Shown: positions 1 to 12,332 of the stretch, piece after piece | Layout of the letters: each line of letters begins with the position of its first letter | Position numbering within the stretch: position 1 is the first letter of the stretch | Source: Syngnathus acus | Taxonomy: Eukaryota; Chordata; Actinopteri; Syngnathiformes; Syngnathidae | DNA length: 64,000 nucleotides | NCBI RefSeq assembly: GCF_901709675.1 | Contig: NC_051097.1 | Coordinates: 8,720,039-8,784,038, forward strand | Direction: 5' to 3' | Notes under the pieces: model-generated | What the model saw: the letters and a program-made list of their open reading frames with translations, nothing else | Told to the model about the DNA's origin: nothing | The model's database searches: none | Program-made: the position numbers and the translations under genes

Positions 1-35
1 AGTTTCCTCTTTATTGTACTGAAAAGAAATAAGTA

Positions 36-51
36 CAGCGCCACCTACTGG
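36..51 (-). promoter_or_regulatory. CTCF-like motif
   Basis: On the minus strand this reads CCAGTAGGTGGCGCTG, matching the CTCF core (CCASYAGRKGGCRS) at every fixed position. Confidence 0.5.
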
Positions 52-1489
52 TTGTAGTCCGGCACTACCCTCGATCTAATTGATTAACTTTCACCATATT
101 TGATGCTATCTAATGATATACGGGACTTATTTGATGCGGAAGGCACTGATTTTCAGATTTGAGCGCATCAGCATTGTTTTTAACACCATTGATTGTTTAC
201 ACAACACCAAGAGGCACATCGTTAAATCGCAGCCATCGTAGTCCTAATTTGGATGACAACAAGTAATTAAAACTATGCAGCATTCGGAAAACACTTTTGC
301 CACCATCTGGTCGTTTGACTGTACACAAATGGAAAAGCAAATCATGTGTCATTTATTCTATATGTCTCTTTGCGTGTGGGAAAAAAAATCAATAACCGGA
401 AATTTTTAGAGAATGTCTTTTAGTGTCGTTGGAAATCTTATTAATAATCTATACGTCAATTTTTGCTTTGCTGAAAAGTCCCCTGAGACCTTTTTGTGTT
501 CAACATGGAAGAAGTGGCCAGTCCAGTCACTAGACTTTCATACACCTGCAGATATGACAGCTGACAGGGTGGTAAGTCATCTTTATGGCAACATTTCCCA
601 ATAATTTGATGGCTTGTGTGACAGCATGCCTGAAAGTAACCTCCTCACAATTTGCCTGTCAGAGGTACACACATCAGGGAGAACTATACAGCTTGGCATA
701 TGAATGTAGAATCAGAATATTGGATAAAAAATAAAAAATAAATCCCCTTTTCGAGACTCGATTAACCTATAACACTTGAAAAATAAGCGGTATGATGTCG
801 TGGCTCTTTAGAGACACCGTCGCCAACTAGTGGCCTGGAATGCATATTGCGGAGCTTTTTTTTTTTTGAACAGGGGCTGTTTTGGGGGTCTTACTTGAAG
901 CTGAAATTATTCTGGATCTATTTCACATTCAGCCCTCAACAAGTCTCTTCATTTTGGAGACAGGGCTGGCACATAATACTAACCCTATAACTGGATTCTG
1001 AAGTGTGCTGGATTAGTTGTTGGCCAGGGCTGGAGGCTTCCGGGAACTGTGTCATCAGGCTAGCAGACAACTGAAGTCTGTAAACGTGTTTTAGTGAGCC
1101 AATAAACTGTCTATTCACTTCAGCATCTTGGGTGTGCACAAGACCCCACATGGCAACCTCAAGTTCACTGTCCTACCCACAAACATTTCAATGCAATTTC
1201 TCAATTTGCATTTGAGGACAATAACAGAAGATAAATAGCATAAAAAAAAATGGAATGCTATTATATTGTGTCATACTTTGCAAACTGCGCGTACACGCCA
1301 ATCTTGTTGTGCTTTTCCTTAAAAATGGCTTGACAGCATTTTTTTAAAAATTATTTTCACATGTTAAAACCATTCAGTCACCTCAAAAATGAAAATTAAA
1401 AAAAAGGTGCACAATGCAACTCAAATGTGTTTTATTTCTTTGTATGGTTTAGATTTCAGCCTGCTGAACTGCAGCACTCTGCATTTCTC

Positions 1490-1557
1490 ACTCTCTCTCT
1501 CACACACAAACACACACACACACACACACACGCACGCACGCACACACACGCACACAC
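1490..1557. repeat. CT then CA microsatellite
   Basis: A run of CT dinucleotides passes into an interrupted (CA)n tract with CG interruptions. Confidence 0.95.
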
Positions 1558-2970
1558 TCCAGGCAACTGTCACAACGTATTCATGTTAATATTACAAGTC
1601 ATTTTGTATTCTGCCACAACAGCTTACAGCTAATTACGAGCCTCATAAATTATCTATGTCCGCTTGGCGGAAAGGGAATCATTTGCATTTCATCATTGTT
1701 TCCCTACCAACCCAAACGACCCTATAAAAGTTAAATCACAAGCACTATTCCTTATTATAGAGCAATATGTTTCACGTTTCGTCTTTGCGCGTCGATTTAT
1801 GGCACCAAGTGTTGTGCATGCACGCAAGTGTGTGGTGCAGCTTTTCTTACCTGTGCACAAAAGTGCTGCGAGTCCCACGCACCGAAGCAGCTCCATCTCT
1901 TTTTGGCTTGCGCTCGTCTTTTATTCGGGAAGAGCCGCAGGATCGCTCCCAAAAGCACCAAAGCCTCACTACTTGGCACGCAATTTATCCTCTCCCGGTG
2001 CCGGTCTCCATTTGTTAAGTGAGCAGATCTACTCGCTGTGCCATGTCACACAAGAGGATGGAAGTGCCATTCTGCGTCCCCCGCCACCTGAAGTGGAAAG
2101 GAAAAAAAAAAAAACATGCACTCAGTAAACCCAGTTTTTATCACGTGCTGTATTATTTAATGAACTGATGATTGCATTTGGTTATTGAAGATTATCCAAA
2201 AAAGCGTTGGTTGTTTTATGGCCGTGCGTAAAAACGCACCTAACGTACCTTTTATTGTAGATGATGCGCGTCGATTCGTGGATCTTCTCACTTGCAGTCA
2301 ACCTTATCCACTAAGTTTGCATTAAAAGAAAGTCCGCAAGCATTGCCCAAAAAGCGCTCAGCTCCGCTCGCTCCGAGTGTGGTAAAACAATGAAAGGGGA
2401 AATAAAGAGTCCGTCAACTTTCCACGCGGGGAACAAACGAATTCATGCGCAGCAGATCCGTGGGTTTGGATCCTCCCTGCACCCTGTGGTGCTGAATCGG
2501 AGAGTGCGGGTGCACAAAGTGAGGGCTTGAACGCATTCCAGGCTCGGATTGGCAAAGCTCAGCGTCACGTCATTGGGCCGTTGAATATCAAACCGGAATT
2601 AATATGTTTTTTCTAATTTAGGCATTCAAATAACATTGACATAACAATTAACAATTCAAATGCGTTTAGATGAATTGTGCGTAATTTGCATTGATTCCTT
2701 GAGGCAATTATTTGGAAGACAGAATTGTTTGTTTAAATCCAGACGCAAAATATTCTTGATTTATCACCAATTTTCCATCTAGCACAATTCTGATCATTTT
2801 AGACATTATCATAACTTACCACACTCTGGCCTAAATAGAAGATAATGACTCAGGGGAAAAAAAATAGATATATAAATATAACACTCCCATAACTGGATGA
2901 ATCATTAGTCTCATTATGGGAGAGTGTGCTGCAACTGGTTGGGCCAATGGTTGGGATGATGAGAAGCAAG

Positions 2971-2985
2971 AGTGCCCCCTAGAGG
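2971..2985 (-). promoter_or_regulatory. CTCF-like motif
   Basis: Minus strand reads CCTCTAGGGGGCACT, one mismatch from the CTCF core. Confidence 0.4.
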
Positions 2986-3075
2986 GAAACTCTGACTGCA
3001 AGCAGCTGTCCTCTGTTTGCTCCAATGACTCATGACAGAGACAGCACTGTAAACTCCATCAGCTTGCTTCTTTTG

Positions 3076-3202
<127 letters not shown>

Positions 3203-3705
3203 CCAAAGACATTTCTGTTTCTGGGAAAATAGAACTTGAGTGCCATACTATTTTATATTCAAATACCAACGGAAATGAAAACAGACAAAATAACAAAAAT
3301 GTTAAAAAAAAACTGTTGAATGACTGAAATATCCTTGCCCCCCATGCCCCCCCAAAGGGAAAAAAAAATCCTAGCTCCGCCAGTGACGCAGGGGCCCATG
3401 ACCGGCAGCGACCCTATTTTCCATCTGCAGTATCGGAATAGTGGGGCCCAAAGTGTTATTTCCTCCACAAGGCCGTAAATTCCTCACGGTGTCCCGACTA
3501 GCAGACATGGAAGACGTACACACACACTGACATCGTAACTCCAGTGTTGTTTGCCAGTGCCTGGGGAAAGTCGGGCTTTAGTAACTTTCTTTCAGCCTCT
3601 TCCACGGGTCTAGTAATGAACCTTGTTTGGAACTATTTCGACCCTTCAGGGCTACCATATTTTCTTGTCTTGCGCAATGCAGAAGTGAGCCAAAGAAGTC
3701 AGTGT

Positions 3706-3745
3706 GCATCCATCCATCCATTTTGCAATGCTTATCCTGCCCCCG
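3706..3745 (-). repeat. Tail fragment of the same SINE-like family
   Basis: CATCCATCCATCCATTTTGC followed by AATGCTTATCCTG is the reversed 3' end of the family, whose tail ends in GGATGGATGG. Confidence 0.4.
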
Positions 3746-3798
3746 GGTGTTTTGAGTATGCAATAAAAAGGTCTTCCAACTATCGGGATAGTCAGCAG

Positions 3799-3819
3799 CC
3801 CGGCCCGGCCCGGCCCGGC
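3799..3819. repeat. CCCGG short tandem repeat
   Basis: Four tandem copies of a 5-base CCCGG unit. Confidence 0.9.
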
Positions 3820-4339
3820 AGTAGCTGTGCTAAACAGCGGTTAAAGGTTATCAAAGGAACGCAGTGACCCAGCGGACGATGGAGGAGAGCGGCTCTCCCT
3901 TCATCCGCCCAACACATCAGCTCAATACAAGGGGAATGAAATATCAAATGTGTATCGGATTCAGAGTTCCCCTCTCGGAGGACGTCACTCGAGGAAGCTG
4001 AGTCAAGCGGAGGAGGAGTGGATGTAAAATATGAATTCTGACTATTGCGCTTTGAAATACTGACATACATTGCTTTAGTTCCATTGGGAAAAAATCACGC
4101 CTTTGCACGAGCGATCGTGAACATGCTGTATACGCCTTAGACTATTGATCGTTTTAGATTGGAAGGGTTATGATGATGGGTTTGGACTGACTGGTTGCTT
4201 AAAATGGCAGAAATATTGCATAATGTGTAAAAGCCTGGTGGAAAACCTATTACGGTACTGTAAGAAAAATAACAGACCAATTTTGTTGTTTTGCAATGTC
4301 CCCTTAACCCTTAACGTGACCAAAACAACTGAAATATTA

Positions 4340-4480
4340 TGGTTGCAAAAGTGTGCACACCCTCTAATCACTGGGATATGGTGGTGTTCCTGATTAGTTA
4401 ATCAATACTGTTAAATGGCAGTCAGGCACTGATTGAAGTGTCTCTGATTAACCCCAAAATAAATTTCAACCGTTCTCCTT
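4340..4480 (+). repeat. Dispersed fish repeat fragment (AAAAGTGTGCACACCC type)
   Basis: Contains AAAAGTGTGCACACCCTCTA, then CTCTGATTAACCCCAAAATA, both recalled from an interspersed repeat common in fish genomes. Related pieces in the window are at 29707 and 49743. Confidence 0.5.
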
Positions 4481-5727
4481 TTTTTAACAATTACAATTCC
4501 AGCAAAAACCTGCAGGTGCGGTCGCGCCCGAGAAATATATTTTTACACTAATATTGGAAACAACTTTCAAGAAACCTGTAAGTGAAAATAGTGCTCTTTA
4601 CAAGCCATCTATTATAAACCCGTCACATTAATCGACATTATGTCACACTGAGCCGCATTACACCTTAAAAGCCTGCATGGAATCTGTGTCATTAACGTGG
4701 TAAGCCATTAAAGTTGAATAGTACAAAACAGGATTTTTTTTTTTTTTTTTTTATATGTAGACATTTCACCTTATATAGCTGAAACACTTTGTCAGTTGAA
4801 CTTACCCAGCAGAGAGCCATCAATAATCCAGAGTGGTCACATGTGAGTCCTTTGCTCCGAAATGTGTCTGGCAAGTGACCGACTTGCATAACAATGAAGT
4901 CATTGAAGAGTTGTTCACCTGACTGGAAACAAAAAGCTCGTTAGAGGTCGAGGTGGGAGTGAAAATTAAAAAATTAAATAATAAAAATAAAATGTCCCCA
5001 CCATAACCCTGTGGTCATAAAAAAAACTCATTCACACCAATTAAATTTCAACAAAAATCGTCACATTTCCGTCATACTCAAATCCATCTATTAATTAAGC
5101 CAGAGGTCAACTCGCTTATGAATTGTCGTACCAAAATTGTCCTGTGTCCTTCAAACGGCAGGGGCGTCACAAACGAAACAATATCGTGAAGCTTAATAAA
5201 TGAGGTGATTTGGCGTGGGTGCGTACTAACAGCATCATGTTGTAAAAGGAAATAAAGTGCTCGAGTGGAAAACATTTTTGCTCGCTGTGTGATGCTCCTT
5301 TTAGATAACGTTTCGTTCACACAAAGGAGCAAACGCGATCATGCAGGAACTGAGAAATGGGAGCAGCTGGAAAGGAAACACATATTGTGATTGAGCTTGT
5401 GACAAAGCTAATCACGACTACAGTGCAATTTATTCATAAGGCACAGTTATAACACCGAGCCGGGGACTCGTTTCGACGTGCTGCATTGTCCGCGAGGATT
5501 CTTTGTAATTCTGGTCACATATCGGGGAAGGGTTCAATTGAGAGCAGCTCGTAGCCAAGCTCTGAAAGGATGGAGAAGAACGGGTTGAAAGTTCATTGGG
5601 AAGCCATTTGAGTTGTTTGATTTAAACAAAAGTGTTACGAAAATATACATTTTTCAATTATGGTACATTTCCACTCACATAAATATGTCGTCAATAAATT
5701 TACAAATCCTACTGGCAACTCACGTCT

Positions 5728-5980
5728 GAACTCTGCTAGCTATTAGTTAGCTACTATTCAGATAGCGAGAGGTTAGCTGTGGGATATTGCTAAAATAGCA
5801 TGCTAGCAAATTCGTTTTTCTAAAAATAAAAAGCGCTCAAAATCATATAAAAAAAATTAGATGAATAATAGATTACCATTAAATCGAGTTGATAAAAACC
5901 TACGAACTGCGCTAGCTACGAGTTAGCTATCATTCAGACAGCTAAAGTTAATGCTAAAATAGCATGATAGCTTATTAGTT
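5728..5980. repeat. Duplicated TAGC-rich module
   Basis: Two diverged copies, about 5728-5813 and 5900-5975, share GAACT-TGC/GCTAGCTA, GTTAGCTA, ATTCAGA and GCTAAAATAGCATG in the same order, separated by AT-rich sequence. Confidence 0.65.
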
Positions 5981-6749
5981 AGTAAGAATGCACAAATGAC
6001 AGTTTAGAAAATAGATGGTTAATCCTGTTTTACGAAAAACAAACCGCAACCGCAACAATACCTGCTGCACAAACGAATCCTGGTCCCCAAGTAGGTCCAG
6101 TTCTTTCCTCATTTTCACAATAACATTGTTTTTATTAAGACGTCAGACCCATAAAATACTTGTCTGAAGACAAAACGACGTAAATAAACAGAGAGGTCAC
6201 TGCTGCACCAGTCCCAATGACAGGAAGACGTAAACAAACTATTTTCTATACCTGTCTGGTATTTTTTGATAAAAAGCCTTACGATAAACAGAAACCATAT
6301 AATCATGCAAGGCACATATATAAATTAATACACACATGAAAATAGTCACAAGAGCAAAACAAAAGATACTCATCAGTAATCGCTTGCTTTGTGTTATCGG
6401 GCCCTCTTGGTGCCAGGTTCCGTTCTCTGGCTCATGTCAGAAGGGAGTAATTAACATTTATCAGTCTCTAGCAGACCTTTCCCACAGTGGAGAAAATTAT
6501 GTGTAACCTGCAACGTTTTTTTTTCTCTCTCTCTCTCTCCCATTGCAATGCACCCTCAACCTTTTCACCTTTCAGGGTGAGGGCTCCGATCAAGGCCCCC
6601 TCTGCAATTCAGCGGCAAACACTGATTCACTGGCAACTGTGTGATTGTGTGCTACCTTCAAAGTTTACCATCAGTTATCCTAAACCCAAAATTGAAATAC
6701 ACTTTTAAATCCAAAATGATTTGAAATTTTTGCATTTTCCAATCACAGA

Positions 6750-6995
6750 TACCGTATTTGCCGCACTATAAGGCGCACCGGATTATAAGACGCACCTTCA
6801 ATGAATGGCCCATTTTAAAACTTTGTCCATATATAAGATATATACATTTGGCCCGCGGGCCGGACTTTGGACACGCCTGCTGTAGTGGCTCAATATTGGT
6901 CCATATATAAGGCGCACCTGATTATAAGGCGCACTGTCGGCGTTTGAGAAAATTGGAGGTTTTTAGGTGCGCCTTATAGTGCAGAAAATACGGTA
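6750..6995. mobile_element. TATAAGGCGCAC-type palindromic DNA element with nested insertion
   Basis: Begins TACCGTATTTGCCGCACTAT and ends with its inverted counterpart, GTGCAGAAAATACGGTA, with TA at both outer edges. Internal TATAAGGCGCACC units repeat. At about 6849-6880 it carries the CAGGCGTGTCCAAAGT-type end of a hAT-like repeat (read on the minus strand). This is a common type of fish repeat; the family name is not assigned here. Confidence 0.75.
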
Positions 6996-8290
6996 CCTTC
7001 GAAGACTGCTCGATTGGTCGCTGCTGCTAAAAAACATCAACAGTGCCATATGCTCATTGCTTCTGAATGAAATCAAATTAACCCGCGAAGCAGGAAATAA
7101 GTTTGATTGAAACATTTGAACTAATGCACAAATTTGATATATCTTCACCGGATGATATCAATGGCTCCGATATCACGTACGACAAAGTCTGACAATATTA
7201 CATGATTTTAATTGCATGGAGCTTAATTCCAGGTAGCATCAAATTAGTGGAAAAATATTATCAACCTAGATCCTCATTTAGATAACACTGTTATAGAAAT
7301 ATTTCTGCCGCTGTTGTTAAGCGGGTGTTGAAAGGTCAACGCTATTCTACCTTTTGTTATATCGATTGTATGACTGAGCTATGAGCTGAAGGTTGAACAC
7401 GAGTGGATCGTTTCACGTAACATTTTAGATACTTGATGCGTGCGCTCTTTGCAATTATTGACTACCGGCTTGATGTGTTTTGGGGAATGTACGATCAATT
7501 CAATAACCAAATAGTGACGATCACCATGCTATAAGTCGCCACGTGGACAAATGATTGATCCCTCGATGTCTCTGATTGGCTAATTTTAGCTAGCCGTGAC
7601 TAGCTAAGATATAATAATTCTATTAGAGGCATAAAAATGATTTTCTATCTTCTTTTAAAATTAGTTTGAATGGCAACTTTGTATTATTGAAGAACTAGAC
7701 ACCTTTCTGTGGTGGAGGACATTAGAAAAGTGTTGAAGTGCAGAAGCAGCATGTTTCATAATGAGTCGGCAACAGTAGAGCGCACTGCAGCAGCGGCGTA
7801 AAGAAAGAGGAGCCCTGTTGCACATTAACGTCTGGAGTGGTTTACGAAGCAGATGAAAGCCTTCCACTAATCACATTTGCCAGGAGCTCACTCTTTTTCA
7901 ACCAATACAATCACAGGGATTTACCTGCATAAACAGCATTTTTTGTTTTTTTTTGGGCTAGGCTCTCATCAGATACAAACATGTAAATCACTTTGATACA
8001 GTCATGCTTGATATGGAAAACCAGAATGTTACTTTTGGGTAAGATTTTGTTACATTTGCATTAGAAGAGACTGTGAGTCAGGTGCATTCTCATTTTTTTT
8101 ACATTTTTTTAACAATGTCATTTTCCCAAAACAGCTCTCCAAATGACAATCTTGTACCGAAAACGTTTATGCATTCATGAGCTGCCGCGTAACCGCATTC
8201 ATGACACAAACACAGTTAGCCAATGACACAATTTCGCACGAGTGCGTTTTGTGATTCATTTGGCCACGCCGGATTCACAGCAATTACGAT

Positions 8291-8307
8291 TCTCATTAAT
8301 TACGAGA
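8291..8307. promoter_or_regulatory. Homeobox-type palindrome in a candidate conserved block
   Basis: TCTCATTAATTACGAGA is a near-perfect palindrome centred on TAATTA, the paired homeodomain core, inside the non-repetitive block 8150-8480. Confidence 0.3.
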
Positions 8308-8569
8308 AAGGTGGAAAAGACTCCTGCGGCAGGTTGACGCCGAATCACTAATGCAAGATTTGATCAAGTTATGCTTACTGAAAGCACTTATTAGGCCGTC
8401 TTGTGTAACAAATCTACCTGCTTGTTTAATTCAAGAGGCACAATGCAATAATGGGTATTTTGATGAAACATAATTAGTTCAAATTGGCAGCTTTATGCAT
8501 AGCAGTGTCCTCGAGACACCGTTTATTATGCGGCTATGGTGCGGTAGCTATTTTATGAAGAGTTTTGGG

Positions 8570-8674
8570 GGATGGATGGATGGATGGATGGATGGATGGA
8601 TGGATGGATGGATGGATGGATGGATGGATGGATGGATGGATGGATGGATGGATGGATGGATGGATGGATGGATG
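8570..8674. repeat. GGAT (GATG) tetranucleotide array
   Basis: About 26 nearly perfect tandem GATG units. Confidence 0.97.
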
Positions 8675-8833
8675 TGTAGCTGCCATAAGAAAATGCACTG
8701 TTCTCTGTGAGAACGTTTTATGTTAATAGTCTTTATGTCTTTTAGTTCTCACGGCATGTGTGTGGAGAAGGAGTTTAATAAATGCCCGTTTTGAAGAACT
8801 GCTTGTACGCCTGATTGACAAGAGGGAGCTACA

Positions 8834-9324
8834 GGATGGATGGATGGATGGTTGGGGGGTCAATGGATGGATGGATGGATGGATAGTTGGATAGTTGGGG
8901 GTCGATGGATGGATGGATGGATGGATGGATGGATGGATGGATGGATGGATGGATGGATGGATGGATAGTTGGGGGGGTCGATGGGTGGATGGATGGATAG
9001 TTGGGGGGGTCGATGGGTGGATGGATGGATAGTTGGATAGTTGGGGGGGGTCGATGGATGCATGGATGGATAGTTGGGGGGTCGATGGGTGGATGGATGG
9101 ATAGTTGGATAGTTGGGGGGGGTCGATGGATGCATGGATGGATGGATGGATGAATCGATGGATGGATGGATGGATGGATGGTTGGGGGGTCAATGGATGG
9201 ATGGATGGATAGTTGGATAGTTGGGGGACGATGGATGGATGGATGGATGGATGGATGGATGGATGGCTGGATGGATGGATGGAGTCAGATAGATGGATGC
9301 ATGGATGCATGAATGGATGGATGA
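8834..9324. repeat. Higher-order GGAT minisatellite with TAGTTGGGG spacers
   Basis: Blocks of GGAT are interrupted by spacers of the form TAGTTGG(ATAGTTGG)GGGGG-TCGATGG. A composite unit ending TCGATGGATGCATGG occurs twice about 72 bases apart (near 9050 and 9122). The block GGTTGGGGGGTCAATGG near 8850 returns near 9180, so larger segments were also copied. Confidence 0.93.
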
Positions 9325-10227
9325 ATAAGTTTCATTTGAAAAGAGTGGCCTCAACGTCAGAGCTAGGCCTCAACCACAAGCTCTATCATTCTTCTAAAAC
9401 TCAGCAGCAGTCTGATCAATGATAGCACTAATAACAACTGCCACGTCGTCACCGCTGTCTCATCATCCCGACTGACAGAGCCTAGCGGCACCTCTCCCCA
9501 GATTGCCTCTGCAGATTAGAACTGCATTAGACAGGCTATTTACCCAGCTAAAGCCCCCCCGCGGGCTCCCCCTTGATTTTGTTTGCCTACCAAAAACACC
9601 CCACGGAGGACATCACAACCTTTTTCAAAGTGAGAAATCACCGCTTCATGTATATTTCTCTGGTGGCTTCTGATAAAAAAAACGAACTCAGGAATGGCGG
9701 TTTGAGGTAACCCCGCGGTGAAGACGGTCTTTCATAATTTTCAGTTTTCCCCACTTGGTGTGCAGCGTTCATTACATGGGCCAGAACCAAGGTGGCATCA
9801 TTGACACATAGTTAAAGGTTAGCTTGTAACAAAACCACTTGCCCTTTTACTCTAATAAATATGCAAGAACCTCGGCGATGAAAAAGTGCTCATCCGCATC
9901 TATACATCAGGGGTGAATATATATTTTACACCCTCTTGCAAAAGAATGACCAAATTTCGGTTCGGGAACATCCGTTCCACTCGATGCCTGCGATGTGTGT
10001 GACAGAAAAAAAAAAAAGTCATTAATCACCTCGCAGCTCTCGGTAGTAACCGTCATTAGAACAAACGGGCATATTGCATCCGTGCCTTCCCTTGACATCA
10101 ACACTTAACCATTAATCACCCAGATCACTTTGGAAAGGGGTGAGAAGAATCCTCATTGACGCGGAAATAAAAGAAAAGTTACTTTAATCCGAGCATCATC
10201 GCATTTGTGACCCTTTACGATGAAAGT

Positions 10228-10294
10228 TGAACTCATTCACTGCCAGTTATCAAATGTACGTTTTGACGTCTATTCTCGTCAATGGTAGCGAACG
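10228..10294 (-). repeat. CATTCACT...GACGACTATAGACGTC repeat, second copy
   Basis: Holds ACTCATTCACTGCCAG on one side and TTTTGACGTCTATTCTCGTC then AATGGTAG on the other, so it is partly folded back. Shares the core with 44384-44450. Confidence 0.5.
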
Positions 10295-12057
10295 TTTCTG
10301 ACAACGAATGTTCCGAAAGAACGAAGTGTATAATCTGTGGAAACTGAATCTAAATTTAGACGAGCGATTTTGATCTGAATTTTACAACGAAAACAAATCA
10401 ACCAATCACCTTTCAAGTCTCAAAGGTATTTTTAAATGTATTCCGTCAGCTCTTCCCTCAACGGAAATGCAAAACAAAAACATTTCCGAAGCAACCCATC
10501 TGGCACGTTAGATTAATTGCTCCAAAAGCAATTTTTATTCACAGGTGTAAAAAGAACTTCTCTTTCAACACAATAGGTATTTAGATATAAATGATCCGTT
10601 ATGATAATGTCATTCTCTTGTTGCTCACATTTCCCAAAAGGTTGTTTTAAATTTTCCGAGTGCCAATCCGTCTGCGCAAAAAGGAGAGGAATTACTTGAA
10701 TGAATCTCGTCTCTGGCGGTCTATTATCGGTTCCGGCTCTCTCTCGGAGATTGGGCCCGCCGTGCGACCGGTCCCGATAGACAAAATGGAAAAGAAAAAT
10801 GTCATATTTCCTCCACCACTCTTTAATTCATGAGTCCCTCCCGCCTTATCGGAGCGCTGGAGTCTTGACCTGTTTTACTTTCCGCTTGCGTCCATTGTGT
10901 GTGGGTGTTCTTCCACCCCTGAAGACTTCTGTCTTCCCCTCACCGAACACCGCGCCGGGGCAAAGGGTCCCTCGGTTCCTCCCGCGGTGCTGATAACACC
11001 TCACACATCCCGAGTCAAGGGGATGGGGTAGGATAAGGCTTTCAGACTTCAGAATTGCTTTTCTTAAATTTGATTAGCATTTCATGCTGTTCCATTTTCT
11101 CGCCCTGCTCCAAGGGCAAGAAGTGGGATTATGCGGTCCACTTCCCGTGCATGATGTTACGGAACAAATGCATTAAGAGAGCCAGCGTTTGGAAAACCGA
11201 GGCTACGCTTTTGATCTTTCAGCCGTGGCGCCCTACGACTTTGGAAAAACGATAAATAATGAGGCGTTAATTGGGTGAATGGTGAAATTGTGGTGAGAAA
11301 GCGACCGTGTTTGGTTTTGTCAAAATCGTGACGTCAAAAGAATAATTCCGTACAAGTTGTTCTTTGATTCCGGGAACGTCGGCGCCGATCTCGAATGACT
11401 CAGGAGCGAGCGGCGCGGTACATTCTGGACTGATTGGCACTCGGTGATTGCGGCTGATTGTGCAGAGTTGAAAATGACCTGATGTTTTTTTTTCTTAAAT
11501 GTCGTAGTTGAAGGATTGCTGGCTTTGGCTACTGAAATGTTTTGCTGACTCATCATCTCTGCTACCATTCTGCTCTTTTTTACATGGTCACCAATGAGAA
11601 GTTAAAATATCTTGGGGAAAAGAAAATGTTTGTTTCTACTTCAGACTTTAAGATGATGGATTTAGGTTTTGTTGAAAACACAAGGATGCTAATTAGATTC
11701 CTTCCTATATTTTCATTCATGATTATTTTTTGGAAGAACAGACTTGCCAGCGACAGATGAATCATTCACAGAAACAGCAAATGCAATAACTTCTGGTCTT
11801 AACACTTAATAACAGGACAGCATAACATTATGTTCTTCTTAATGTGATAATACACGCGAAGATTTAAGCTGTTTTGTTTTGACAGCTGCGTGCAAGATGA
11901 GGTGGCAAGTGTGAGCTATTATCCCGCCATGACTTCCCATCAATCATCGCGGGCGGAGTCATATTTAAAATGAAAAGAGGCACAGCTGCAAAGACGGCTC
12001 AGCTATCTGTCTTGTCCTTCATTATTGTCTTTTTCCATTTGCATTGATTGGCTATGT

Positions 12058-12083
12058 AAAAAAAAAAAAAAAAAAAAAAAAAA
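12058..12083. repeat. Poly(A) tract
   Basis: Twenty-six consecutive or nearly consecutive A residues. No retroposed gene sequence is recognisable on its 5' side. Confidence 0.9.
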
Positions 12084-12282
12084 TGGCGGCTGAGAAGGGA
12101 AGATTTAGGAATAGGCAGTTGTGCTCTGGAGGCAACGATATGCTAGAAGGACTTTGATTTAGCTAGCATGGACAGATTAATCGATGATTAAAATAATCGT
12201 TTGCGAGTCGCAGGGATCGGAATCGTGGATGATCGGTAGCATTAAAATCCTGATCTGAACACAACATCACAAATCATTTCTT

Positions 12283-12332
12283 AATTGAGGAGCAATTCAC
12301 TAATGAGGAGCAATTCACTAATGCTGAGGAGC
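12283..12332. repeat. Short tandem repeat, about 18-base unit
   Basis: GAGGAGCAATTCACTAAT occurs twice in tandem and again in part (GAGGAGCAATTTCAG). Confidence 0.85.

Noticed and set aside
1664-2128. 154-codon open frame on the plus strand
   Set aside because: No recognisable domain, no splice context, and overlapping open frames of similar length on both strands; composition is like the rest of the flank.
8495-9422. Open frames of up to 195 codons with Ser-Ile-His-Pro and Trp-Met-Asp-Gly repeats
   Set aside because: These are frame-independent products of the GGAT arrays and stop outside them.
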